A stretch of 64,000 nt of DNA from Roseovarius sp. THAF9. Its GTDB lineage: Bacteria; Pseudomonadota; Alphaproteobacteria; Rhodobacterales; Rhodobacteraceae. Each line of letters opens with the position of its first letter. The stretch's first letter is position 1. The stretch lies in contig NZ_CP045404.1 of NCBI RefSeq assembly GCF_009363715.1, positions 3,874,001-3,938,000 of the forward strand, read 5' to 3'. Below the pieces are notes generated by a model. It saw only the letters and a program-made list of their open reading frames with translations, ran no database searches and was not told the DNA's origin. Positions 55,246 to 63,531 of the stretch are shown piece by piece. A program made the position numbers and the translations under genes.

Positions 55246-56378
55246 GTTTCCCTCTTGGCGGTAATCGCAGGGTTGGCGTTAGGGGCGAGATCTCGATCGG
55301 CGGTGTCGAACCCGTCGAACCGCACCATCGCGCTACCGATCAGGCGGTCGATCAGCTGTGGTAACGACAGACCGCTCGCAGCCATAGCTTTGGGATACAT
55401 GCTGATGTCGGTGAATCCCGGGACGGTGTTCAACTCGTTTACGATCAGCCGGTCGTCGCCGGTCAGGAATACATCGACCCGTGCCATGGTATCGCAGCCG
55501 ACGGCCCTGAAGGCCTCGGCGGCAAGCGAGCGTACGCGCTTTTCCAGTTGCGTGTTCAGAGGAGCCGGCACCAGAAGGTCGGCTCCCGCGGCGTCGACGT
55601 ACTTGGCCTCGTAGGTATAGAACCCATGCTGCGCGCCAGTCGCGATCTCGCCGGGCCGGGACGTGAAGAGGTGCCCGTCGGCATCCTCTAGAATGGCACA
55701 TTCGATCTCTCGGCCGTCGATGAACTCTTCGGCGATCAGGCAATGGTCGACGTGGAAGCCGAGTGTACGCGCCGTCTCGAACTCGTCTGGCGACGTGATC
55801 TTTCCCACGCCGACTGACGAGCCTTGCGTCGCCGGTTTGAGAAAGTAGGGAACCCCCAGAGCCTCCGCGAGGGTCTCGAACGGCACATTCTCGCCCCGGC
55901 GCAGAGCGACGGATCGCGCCGTTGGCAGGCCGGCCTCGGAAAGAAGACGTTTTGCCAGCCCCTTGTCCAACGCATTCGCGGAGCCAATTATTCCGCAGCC
56001 GATCAACGGGAGACGCGCGACCGATGCCAGTCCCTGGACCGAGCCGTCCTCGCCCCATTGCCCGTGGAGAAGTGGAAAAATTGCGTCGACAGCAGGGAAA
56101 GCTTGCGAGCCTCCGGCCTTGTCCACGGCTATCATTCGGCCACGCCTCCCGGGAAGAAGACTGAGAACGGGTTCTTCCTTCCTACGCTGAAGGTCCGGGT
56201 CGTTCGGAGAGGCGGGACGCCAGCACCCTTCGGGGTCGACATACACCGGCACGGCCTCATAGGCACATTCTCCCATTGCCGCGACGACCGTTCTCGCGGA
56301 CAGGATCGAGACATCGTGCTCTGCGGAGCGGCCCCCGAACAGGATCAAAATGCGCGGACGATCTGTTGCTTCAGTCAT
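55242..56378 (-). CDS. ddl: D-alanine-D-alanine ligase-type ATP-grasp enzyme
   Basis: This 378-residue enzyme is a complete Ddl: ILFGGRSAEHDVSILSA, LHGQWGEDGSVQGLASVARL, FLKPATQGSSVGVGKI (ATP-grasp), HGFYTYEAKY (omega loop, with Tyr as in D-Ala-D-Ala enzymes and not His as in VanA) and VNELNTVPGFTDISMYP. It may make D-Ala-D-Ala or another D-dipeptide. The ATG at 56378 is used and overlaps the DapA-like stop by 8 bp; an ATG 12 bp earlier is also in frame. A chromosomal ddl should exist elsewhere, so this would be a second copy. Confidence 0.88.
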   Translation of the reverse strand: MTEATDRPRILILFGGRSAEHDVSILSARTVVAAMGECAYEAVPVYVDPEGCWRPASPNDPDLQRRKEEPVLSLLPGRRGRMIAVDKAGGSQAFPAVDAIFPLLHGQWGEDGSVQGLASVARLPLIGCGIIGSANALDKGLAKRLLSEAGLPTARSVALRRGENVPFETLAEALGVPYFLKPATQGSSVGVGKITSPDEFETARTLGFHVDHCLIAEEFIDGREIECAILEDADGHLFTSRPGEIATGAQHGFYTYEAKYVDAAGADLLVPAPLNTQLEKRVRSLAAEAFRAVGCDTMARVDVFLTGDDRLIVNELNTVPGFTDISMYPKAMAASGLSLPQLIDRLIGSAMVRFDGFDTADRDLAPNANPAITAKRET

Positions 56379-57312
56379 GGGATGGCCCATTGACCAACGG
56401 GGAAGCCAGCTCTTTGTCCTCCACGTCGCGTATCTCCCGCATCGCTGCACGAAGTCCCTGCACCCCCTTCTCTGGCAATGGCAGAACAGGGCGCGGCGGC
56501 ATGGCTTCGGTCAGGTCGAGCTCATGAGCCATGGCATACGCTACTCTCAAGCTGCCGTAGCTGCGAAACAGGTCCCACAGCGGGGTAAGCCGGGCGTTGA
56601 TTGACCACGCCGTGTCCGCGTCGCCGTTGCAGGCAGCCCCCAAGATCCGCAAGGCAGTGTTCGGAAGGATCCCCCCGAGCACGCTGAACCAGGCATCGGC
56701 CCCCGCCAGTAGCGCCTCGGTGCAGCCCCAATCACCGCTATAACCGATGGCGAAGTCCCGGGGCAGGCGGTCGCGTAGGTCCTCCAACTCGGCTGCGACA
56801 GTTTGCCCGGCGGGAAGCGGCATCTTGATGGCCGCAATGTGATCCAGGCGGGAGAGGCGTTCAATCAGAGCAGGGGAGAAGGTAAAATGCGTCGTCGAGG
56901 GGTTGTTGTAGAGGCAGAGCGGCAGAGCGCCCGCCTCAGCCACGCTCCGACAGTGCTCAAATACCTCGTCCTCAGTAAGGGGCGTATAGGAGACCGGCGC
57001 CAACAGCAGCCCATCCGCGCCCGTCTCTCTTGCGTCCCGCGCCAGCGCCACGGCCTCGTCGGTCCGCAGGGCCCCGACGCCCGACACTAGGGGAATCTTG
57101 CCATCCAGACGCCTTACCGCGGCCTCGATGGCGCGGCGCCGTTCGTTCCTAGTGAGATAAGCGTAAATACCCGTGCTGCCCAGCAGGCCGACAGAGTGGA
57201 CCTGTGCCACTAGCAGTCGATCCAGAAGACGATCAAAGGCGTCGATATCGACCCGTCCTTCGGTATCGGCGGGCGTGATCGGGAAGGCGGACAGGCCGTG
57301 GAATATCGTCAT
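56371..57312 (-). CDS. DapA-family Schiff-base aldolase, probably not dihydrodipicolinate synthase
   Basis: This 313-residue protein has the class I aldolase (beta/alpha)8 pattern. The catalytic Tyr is in LPLCLYNNPSTTHF and the Schiff-base Lys in HIAAIKMPLPAG. The usual GTTGE motif reads GSTGI here and the Arg of YN-PSRT, which holds the aspartate-semialdehyde carboxylate in DHDPS, is replaced by Thr. It therefore more likely acts on another oxo acid. The start overlaps the MocR stop by 4 bp (ATGA). Confidence 0.82.
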   Translation of the reverse strand: MTIFHGLSAFPITPADTEGRVDIDAFDRLLDRLLVAQVHSVGLLGSTGIYAYLTRNERRRAIEAAVRRLDGKIPLVSGVGALRTDEAVALARDARETGADGLLLAPVSYTPLTEDEVFEHCRSVAEAGALPLCLYNNPSTTHFTFSPALIERLSRLDHIAAIKMPLPAGQTVAAELEDLRDRLPRDFAIGYSGDWGCTEALLAGADAWFSVLGGILPNTALRILGAACNGDADTAWSINARLTPLWDLFRSYGSLRVAYAMAHELDLTEAMPPRPVLPLPEKGVQGLRAAMREIRDVEDKELASPLVNGPSHD

Positions 57313-58649
57313 TCGGCACTCTCTTCGGTATGAGAAAGTTCTTTGGAGATTGTCTCCAGCGCCATCTTGAGATCGGGGAGCGGTACTCCGCCGAACGCAA
57401 GGCGGATCGCTTGTGGCGGCGGATCAGTAACCGCGTAGGGTCTGGCCGGAGACACGGCGACACCCTTCTCGCGCAGCCGTGCCACCAGTGGGTCCACCCG
57501 CCGCCGTTTCGAAAGAGGCACCCAAGCGAAACCCGCATTGCGGTGACACACCAGATGTTCGTTTGTAAGTACGCGGCGACACAGGTCCTGCCGCGCAGCA
57601 CCATCCTGCCGGCGCATCTCCTCGCAAGTCGCCACGGTGCCATCTTCTATCCACGACGCGACGAGCGCGGTCATAATCGCCGGCGTATTCCAGGTTGTCG
57701 CGCGGAGTGCGCTCGTCAGGCGGTCGACGCAGCCCTCTGGCGCGATTAGGTAGCCGACCCTCAGACCGGTACCAAGGCTCTTGGAAAAGCTTCCGATGTG
57801 GATCGTTCGTTCGGGAGCCAGGGATCGAAAGCTCGGTGGCGGATCGGTTTCCAGGAAAGCATAGGCGCTGTCCTCGATTACGAGGAGGTCATGCTTTCGC
57901 GCAACCCTGACGAGTCCTTGGCGAATCTCTTCGCTCATAACCGCCCCAAGCGGGTTCTGGACGGTGGGCATGAGGTAGACCGCTCGCAGCCCCGAACGGA
58001 GGCACTCCTGTTCGAGAGCGTCGGGGTCCATTACGCCATCAACTCCGGTGATTGGTACGAGCGGTGTGGTTTGAACGGCGGCAACCGTCTTGATACCGGC
58101 ATAGGTGATGGGGTCGGTGCCGATCGCATATCCTGGCTTCAGCAGGCCGAGGGCTATAAGCGCCAAGCCGTGCTGGCCACCAGAGGTGACAAGAAGGGTC
58201 TCCGGGTCAACCGGCCCGAGCCGATCTTCGGAATGCTGCGCAATAATCCTGCGCTCGTGCAGGCGCCCGGCATGGGGCTGGTAGCGAAGCATGGCATCGA
58301 GATCGCCCCCACCCGCCAGCCGCTTCAGGCCCGCCCGCAACATCTCGGCGTCGGAAGAACCGCCGGGCATATTGAACACCAGGTCGATAAGCCCGTCTGA
58401 GGCCGCCTGCTCCATACCGAGAGCCTCCGGGACGCCGATGTCCCGGACGAACATCCCGCGACCGCGCTCTCCGACGATTAACCCGCGCCGTTCCAGCTCA
58501 CGGTACGCCCGGGTGGCGGTCGCGAGAGCAACGCCGTGGCAATCCGCAAAGGTCCGATGAGGTGGCAGCTTGGTCCCCGGCGGCAAGGTGCCGTCGGCGA
58601 TCTGCGTCGCAACTGTATCGGCAAGATCGATGAACTGTCGTTTGGGCAT
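57309..58649 (-). CDS. MocR-type regulator (GntR helix-turn-helix plus aminotransferase domain)
   Basis: This 446-residue protein has a GntR winged helix in the first 75 residues (TVATQIADGTLPPGTKLPPH, ALATATRAYRELERRGLIVG). A fold type I aminotransferase domain follows, with the PLP Lys in HIGSFSKSLGTGLRVGYLI. MocR proteins sense PLP or amino acids and often control the next operon. It is the first gene of the four-gene run and faces an MFS gene across 94 bp that contain a palindrome. Confidence 0.88.
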   Translation of the reverse strand: MPKRQFIDLADTVATQIADGTLPPGTKLPPHRTFADCHGVALATATRAYRELERRGLIVGERGRGMFVRDIGVPEALGMEQAASDGLIDLVFNMPGGSSDAEMLRAGLKRLAGGGDLDAMLRYQPHAGRLHERRIIAQHSEDRLGPVDPETLLVTSGGQHGLALIALGLLKPGYAIGTDPITYAGIKTVAAVQTTPLVPITGVDGVMDPDALEQECLRSGLRAVYLMPTVQNPLGAVMSEEIRQGLVRVARKHDLLVIEDSAYAFLETDPPPSFRSLAPERTIHIGSFSKSLGTGLRVGYLIAPEGCVDRLTSALRATTWNTPAIMTALVASWIEDGTVATCEEMRRQDGAARQDLCRRVLTNEHLVCHRNAGFAWVPLSKRRRVDPLVARLREKGVAVSPARPYAVTDPPPQAIRLAFGGVPLPDLKMALETISKELSHTEESAE

Positions 58650-58667
58650 CGGAACAACTGTATTTAG

Positions 58668-58685
58668 TACAATAAATATATTGTA
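58668..58685. promoter_or_regulatory. Palindromic operator between mocR and the MFS gene
   Basis: TACAATAAATATATTGTA has perfect 7-bp arms (TACAATA/TATTGTA) around a 4-bp AATA centre, in an AT-rich patch 18 bp before the mocR start and 58 bp before the MFS start. A likely MocR-binding site and possible overlap with a -10 element. Confidence 0.55.
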
Positions 58686-58743
58686 TCAAAAAGGCCGCCG
58701 TGTCAACAAGGAGCGGAACGCAGTAACGCACTGGTAGGAAAAA

Positions 58744-59907
58744 ATGCCCCGTATGTTGGCCGCTACGCTCTTGGCGCTGTCTCTTTTCGCTGTGACATTT
58801 GCCGTCAATCTGCAAGCCCCCCTGTACAGTTCCTACGTGGGGGATAGCGGTTTCGGAGCGACCGCAGTTGCGATCGCTTTCTCAGCCTACGTTGTCGGAC
58901 TAATGCCTACCCTTGTCCTGCTCGGCGGCCTGTCGGACCGTATCGGCCGGCGTTCACCGATTGCTGTCGCCCTGCTGCTTGGGGCGTTTGCGACCGCGTT
59001 ACTCGTTTTCGATCCCAGCTGGGGCAGCCTGATCGTTGCGAGAATCCTGCTTGGGATAGGAACAGGGTTGGCGACGACGGCAGGAACCGCCTACATGACT
59101 GAAATTATCGGGGGGGATCAGACTCGCCGCGCAGCGCTGGCCGTAACCTCTGCGACCTCTCTTGGGTTTGGTGGAGGCGCACTCGGAACAGGAATTAGCC
59201 TATCCCTTCAGGGGCCGACCTTTTTTCCATATAGCTTCGCCGGTCTGTTTATTGTGGCACCGCTACTTGCGCTGCTGATGGTCGCATTGCCGCGGGCGGA
59301 TGATCCAAAGCCTGTTTCACTGTTGCGGTTGCCGGTGTTTCCAGGTGGCACACGATCGTTCGGCGCCGCCCTCGGTCTAGCATGGTCCTCGACCGGGATG
59401 ACTATTGCGGTGGTTCCATTGGAGTTGGAGAGCCACGGTCTTTCCGAATGGACCGGTCTCGTAATTTTTCTCGCGATTTTCGTTGGCTTCCTTTGTCAGC
59501 CGCTGGCGAAAAGAATGTCTAACGAGATCGCTCTAGCTACTGGCCTAATACTGATCCCGCTCGGATTTTCCACTCTTCTTCTCGGAGTCTGGTTGAAGTC
59601 AATTGCTCTCGTACTGTTGGGGACAGCGCTATCAAGCGCATCTAGCTATGGTTTCACCTACCTCGCCGGGCTATCCGAGTTCGCGCTCCGGGCGCCAGAC
59701 AATCGAGCGCGCGCCACTGCAGGCCTATTCGTTTACGCGTATGTAGGGTTTTCAATACCAGTGATCGGCAGTGGTTTTTTGGCCGATGCGATTGGCCTTT
59801 TTGAGGCGATGCTGGCGTTCCTCATTGTTCTTCTCACGGTTACGGCCTTTGTTGCCGCGCGTACCAGTGGCACTTGGAAGCCCCAATATGCACGGTCCGA
59901 CCGATGA
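58744..59907 (+). CDS. MFS transporter
   Basis: This 387-residue protein has about 12 hydrophobic segments. LLGGLSDRIGRRSPIAVALL is the MFS loop 2-3 motif and RILLGIGTGLATTAGTAYMT follows. It likely exports a small molecule, and its divergence from mocR suggests it belongs to the same response. The ATG at 58744 is 58 bp after the palindrome. Its stop overlaps the next start in ATGA. Confidence 0.87.
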   Translation: MPRMLAATLLALSLFAVTFAVNLQAPLYSSYVGDSGFGATAVAIAFSAYVVGLMPTLVLLGGLSDRIGRRSPIAVALLLGAFATALLVFDPSWGSLIVARILLGIGTGLATTAGTAYMTEIIGGDQTRRAALAVTSATSLGFGGGALGTGISLSLQGPTFFPYSFAGLFIVAPLLALLMVALPRADDPKPVSLLRLPVFPGGTRSFGAALGLAWSSTGMTIAVVPLELESHGLSEWTGLVIFLAIFVGFLCQPLAKRMSNEIALATGLILIPLGFSTLLLGVWLKSIALVLLGTALSSASSYGFTYLAGLSEFALRAPDNRARATAGLFVYAYVGFSIPVIGSGFLADAIGLFEAMLAFLIVLLTVTAFVAARTSGTWKPQYARSDR

Positions 59908-60143
59908 ACAATTGTACCAGACGGTCACGGCTCAAGGAGTATGCAAAGTGGTGGTTTCGGATACTGGAGGTCCGTAGACAGCGCATGGCGCTTCTCGCCC
60001 TAGATGACACCTTACTTTCAGATGTCGGCATAAGCCGAGAAGCGGCGGTAGCAGAGGCTAAACGTCCCGTCTGGGATTTTCCAGAACGGATCGCACAGAA
60101 CTGCGATCAAGTGAACTATATCAGAAATTCATTTAAGGAATGA
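59904..60143 (+). CDS. DUF1127-domain protein
   Basis: This 79-residue protein has the DUF1127 pattern: RRQRMALLALDDTLLSDVGI followed by REAAVAEAKRPVWD. These small Arg-rich proteins are frequent in Rhodobacterales, where one (CcaF1) binds RNA and others act in phosphate or stress metabolism. It is fused to the transporter by a 4-bp overlap, an unusual partner for such a gene. The strand after it (60144-60267) shows only a 15-codon frame of no evident value. Confidence 0.82.
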   Translation: MNNCTRRSRLKEYAKWWFRILEVRRQRMALLALDDTLLSDVGISREAAVAEAKRPVWDFPERIAQNCDQVNYIRNSFKE

Positions 60144-60267
60144 ACCATGTCTCTTTCCATAAATATTCCAACAGCACTATCAATGCGGACATAGAGGCCA
60201 AGGCTGTCGCTTGGAAGTCAAAGCTGTGGGTTAGGGCTTCGACTAGTCGCTGGCGCTGCGGTGAAAT

Positions 60268-61188
60268 ATGCTCCGCCGTATAGAGGTCTTTGATTTTGAG
60301 GTATTGCTTGCTGTTGCGGAATCCGGAAGTTTTCGGAAGGCTGCAATATACCTTGGCCTACGTCAATCAGGAGTCTCGCGACGCCTGCAGAAGCTTGAGG
60401 AGGCGCTAGGCGTTTCGCTGTTCGAGCGGCGCCGAAGCGGCGCACATCTAACTCCGGCGGGATGGTGCTTCGTGAAGTCCGCGCGTGGATTTCTTCGTGA
60501 TGTCGGCACCGCGATCAAGAGCGCGCAGGCTGCGGGAGTCGCCGAAAGCGGCGTTCTCCACGTCGGTATTATCGCGTCACTCTCCAAAGGCGCACCACGC
60601 GAGCTAATTTCTGCATTCGTCGACAAGCACCCAGCCGTTGATATGTGTTTCGCCGAGTCGGATCGTAGTGAACTTCTCACGCTGCTCAGCCATCGTTTAC
60701 TCGATGTAGTTATCGCGGCGGGCGAACCTGTATTCGAGGGCGTCGACAGCCTACTGCTCACTTGTGAGAACGTTTATCTGGCGGTTTCCTGCGACAGTTC
60801 GCTGGCGATGCGGGAACGTCTGCTATGGCACGACGTGAGCGAAGAGACGTTCATTGTCAGCACACGAGAGCCGGGTCCGGAGATTCATGACTACATTGTG
60901 CGCTGCGTGAGCGATCTCGGTCGACGCGCTAGCGTAGAGTCGCACCTTCTGGGTCGCGAGGGCATCATGAATCTTGTCGGCCTTGGTCTCGGCGTCAGCC
61001 TTGTCGCCGATCATTGGCGTGGCGTCAGCTATCCGAACGTAGCATTCATTCCGATAGGAAAAGTGGACGAGCAGGTTCCTTTCTCGCTGACCTGGCGACC
61101 GGAAAACGACAATCCGGCGCTCAGGCGGTTTCTGAGTCTGGCGCGCGAGGTCGCGAAGGCTGGTGCAAGGTTTTCCGCGCCTTCGTGA
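60268..61188 (+). CDS. LysR-family transcriptional regulator
   Basis: This 306-residue protein has the LysR helix-turn-helix (SGSFRKAAIYLGLRQSGVSR, RLQKLEEALG) and a C-terminal co-inducer domain. The first 60 residues match the group of regulators with FEVLLAVAESGSFRKAA. Its target is unknown; the gene ends inside the DUF2274 gene on the other strand (68-bp tail-to-tail overlap), so the cargo and the conjugation module meet here. Confidence 0.85.
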   Translation: MLRRIEVFDFEVLLAVAESGSFRKAAIYLGLRQSGVSRRLQKLEEALGVSLFERRRSGAHLTPAGWCFVKSARGFLRDVGTAIKSAQAAGVAESGVLHVGIIASLSKGAPRELISAFVDKHPAVDMCFAESDRSELLTLLSHRLLDVVIAAGEPVFEGVDSLLLTCENVYLAVSCDSSLAMRERLLWHDVSEETFIVSTREPGPEIHDYIVRCVSDLGRRASVESHLLGREGIMNLVGLGLGVSLVADHWRGVSYPNVAFIPIGKVDEQVPFSLTWRPENDNPALRRFLSLAREVAKAGARFSAPS

Positions 61189-61384
61189 AGGCCCGGTCCG
61201 TTGCCATGAATCGCTGAAGCATGGGCGCGATCAGTTTCGCCGGTTCGGGCGCTGCCTGTCCGGTTTCGCGCGCCATCACGGCTGCATAGTCGAGCAGATC
61301 GCGGTGGACATCCGGAGGAAGCTCCACCGTCAGTTTTACCGGTTTGTCGTCGGGGACGGATGAGAGCTTCAGCTTGGTTGTCAT
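61121..61384 (-). CDS. DUF2274 protein at the end of the trb operon
   Basis: This 87-residue protein starts KLKLSSVPDDKPVKLTVELP and continues VHRDLLDYAAVMARETGQ, the usual DUF2274 layout found after trbI in alphaproteobacterial and betaproteobacterial conjugative elements. The fold looks like a ribbon-helix-helix, which suggests DNA binding. It begins 3 bp after trbI ends and is the last gene of the operon. Confidence 0.82.
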   Translation of the reverse strand: MTTKLKLSSVPDDKPVKLTVELPPDVHRDLLDYAAVMARETGQAAPEPAKLIAPMLQRFMATDRAFTKARKTLHQPSRPRAPDSETA

Positions 61385-61387
61385 GAA

Positions 61388-62557
61388 TCAGTCTCCGTAA
61401 GCTTCGAGGACGAGATCTCGTGTGACGATCACACGCACCGGGAACCCCGGCCGGATGGTCAACGTCGGTGCGACCTGCAACTGGCGTTGGACAATCTGCT
61501 GGCCGGCGTCGTTGATCGTATCTTGCGCGCCGTTACGGATCGCCTGGATCAGACGGTCGTCGTCATCCATGGTGAGTTCGGCCCCGACCGAAAGCAGGGT
61601 CGAGAGGCCGGCCGCCTTGGCCAGGTCCCACCAGTGATAATCGACCCCGTCTTCGAGCCCGGCATAGCCTTGGGTATCGGCGCCGGGCTGGCGTTCGAGA
61701 ACGATCGAACGGCCGTTGGGGAAGATCAGCCGGTTCCAGACGAGCAGCACACGCCGGTCGCCGAAGGCAACGTCGTTGCTGTACTCGCCGATGATGCGCG
61801 TACCCTGCGGGATCAGCACCATGCTGCCGGTGGGACTGTCGTAGATGTGCTGGGTGACCTGTGCCGTTATCTGACCGGGAAGGTCGGAGCGGATGCCGGT
61901 AATCAGCGCTGCCGGAATGACGGACCCGGCCTGCAGCACGAAGGGCGATGCCGGTGGCATGACGCGATCGAGCGACACGGTACGCCGGTCCACCGGGGCG
62001 TTGAGGAAGGCGAGATCGTTGTTCTGTGTGGCGCCCGGTTGGTTGCCGAGATTGAGCCCTGCGATGTTTGGCGCTGATGTTTCCCTCGCCGCGCCAGGTG
62101 CGGTCTGGAAGAACACCCGGCTGGTGCGCGCCGCTTCCTCTTCGGCCAGCCGTCGTTGTTCCTCCGGATCGACGGCCGGCGCGTTGATGGCGGGCGGCGG
62201 GACGGGCTGTCCGCGCTCCTGTGCATCGAGGATCGGGCGGCCGAGATCGCCGGGAAGTGGTGGACCGAGCACGGGACCGGTGTAGTCGCTGGGCAACTCG
62301 TTCAATCCGTCGGCGGTATTGCGGTTCTCGGTCGAATAAAGTTCGTCGCTGCCAGCGCCATTGTCGGGCGTCTGAAGCGCGTAGATCAGGGCGCCGCCGA
62401 CCCCGAGCGCTCCGACCACACCGAGGCCGGCGAGAACGCGGCGCGAGAGCCGCGTGACGCGCGGCGGGGTTCCCCGGAGGCGCATCGGTTCGGTCGTATC
62501 GTCGGCCGGCGCGTCGAGCGGCACTTCCGCTTCGCTGGTGTTATGGATGTCACTCAT
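61388..62557 (-). CDS. trbI: TrbI, type IV secretion VirB10-like scaffold protein
   Basis: This 389-residue inner-membrane protein of conjugative transfer has an N-terminal cytoplasmic segment and one membrane helix (RRVLAGLGVVGALGVGGALI). A proline-rich periplasmic linker follows, then the C-terminal VirB10 domain (LQAGSVIPAALITGIRSDLP, LIPQGTRIIGEYSNDVAFGD). It spans both membranes and connects with TrbG. The start overlaps the trbG stop by 4 bp (ATGA). Confidence 0.93.
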   Translation of the reverse strand: MSDIHNTSEAEVPLDAPADDTTEPMRLRGTPPRVTRLSRRVLAGLGVVGALGVGGALIYALQTPDNGAGSDELYSTENRNTADGLNELPSDYTGPVLGPPLPGDLGRPILDAQERGQPVPPPAINAPAVDPEEQRRLAEEEAARTSRVFFQTAPGAARETSAPNIAGLNLGNQPGATQNNDLAFLNAPVDRRTVSLDRVMPPASPFVLQAGSVIPAALITGIRSDLPGQITAQVTQHIYDSPTGSMVLIPQGTRIIGEYSNDVAFGDRRVLLVWNRLIFPNGRSIVLERQPGADTQGYAGLEDGVDYHWWDLAKAAGLSTLLSVGAELTMDDDDRLIQAIRNGAQDTINDAGQQIVQRQLQVAPTLTIRPGFPVRVIVTRDLVLEAYGD

Positions 62558-63531
62558 GATCCGGGCCTCCCGTCGGTGCGCACGATCCTGACGGTCTGCT
62601 GGCGATCGCCGCTGCCAAGCCGTAGCTCGGCCGCCGCGAAGATGCGGTCCACGATCAGGATGTTTCGGTAGATGCGGCTGTTGACGATCTCCGGCTCGCC
62701 ATCCGAACCGAGGACGAAGAGCGGCGGCATCTCGCCCTGCACGATCCCGGCAGGGAAGACGATGTAGACCCGTCGCCCGTCGTCGAAGACCGAGACCGGC
62801 CGCCAGGGCGGACTGTGGCCCTGCAAGCCATAGCGGTAATGGCGTGCCGACGCCGCCGGGATCCTCGGTGTTGTCGGCGTTGCGCGCTGCGTGGCGGGCG
62901 GCTGCGGATAGGCCCAGGCGACGGCGGGCATGTAGGGATCGTCGCGCGATCGCAGCTCGATCATGTAGGTGCGCCGGTCTGTGGTGATGACGAGGTTGGT
63001 GACGATGTCGGGCCGCGTCGGCTTGACGAGGATATGAACGCGCCGGGATGTCCCCGAACCACTCTCCGTGTCACCGATGATCCAGCGGGCGGTATCGCCG
63101 GCGGCGATGGGACCGGCGCCGGTCAGCGCTTCACCCGGTTCGAGCGCGATATTGGTGATCTGGCCGGGGGCGGCATAGACCTGATAGAGCGCGCCCTCGC
63201 TCCAGGGATAGATCTGGATGGCGTTGTAATAGCCTTCCTGCCGGGGCTCGACACGTGCGGCCGCATTGGCGTTCTCGACCCGTCCCGTCGGTGTGGAAGA
63301 TGCCTGTCCACCTCGCGCGACCGTCCATGCCGGCGGCGTGTGGAGCGGCCTCGGCCGTTCATCGACCGCGGGTCGCTCGACCGTGGGCAGCGGCGGCACG
63401 CTGTCATCGTAGCTGATCTCCGGCGGGCGATAGGTGGCGCATCCGGCGAGCGCCGATGCGGAAATCAGCACAAGCGGCAATGCGGTTTTACGGAGAACCG
63501 GAAGCGCGGGTTTGCGGACAATCGTGCTCAT
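62554..63531 (-). CDS. trbG: TrbG, type IV secretion VirB9-like outer-membrane complex protein
   Basis: This 325-residue lipoprotein-like protein begins with a signal and lipobox (VLISASALAGC) and then VirB9/TrbG blocks: EGALYQVYAAPGQITNIALE, WIIGDTESGSGTSRRVHILV and MIELRSRDDPYMPAVAW. It lies in the outer-membrane core complex of the conjugation channel. The ATG at 63531 overlaps the trbF stop by 4 bp; an upstream frame extension is rejected. Confidence 0.93.
   Translation of the reverse strand: MSTIVRKPALPVLRKTALPLVLISASALAGCATYRPPEISYDDSVPPLPTVERPAVDERPRPLHTPPAWTVARGGQASSTPTGRVENANAAARVEPRQEGYYNAIQIYPWSEGALYQVYAAPGQITNIALEPGEALTGAGPIAAGDTARWIIGDTESGSGTSRRVHILVKPTRPDIVTNLVITTDRRTYMIELRSRDDPYMPAVAWAYPQPPATQRATPTTPRIPAASARHYRYGLQGHSPPWRPVSVFDDGRRVYIVFPAGIVQGEMPPLFVLGSDGEPEIVNSRIYRNILIVDRIFAAAELRLGSGDRQQTVRIVRTDGRPGS

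Noticed and set aside
56371..57312. Naming the DapA-like gene dihydrodipicolinate synthase
   Set aside because: The Arg that binds the aspartate-semialdehyde carboxylate is replaced by Thr and the GTTGE motif is altered.
60147..60194. A 15-codon frame after the DUF1127 gene
   Set aside because: Too short, no good ribosome-binding site and no recognisable sequence.
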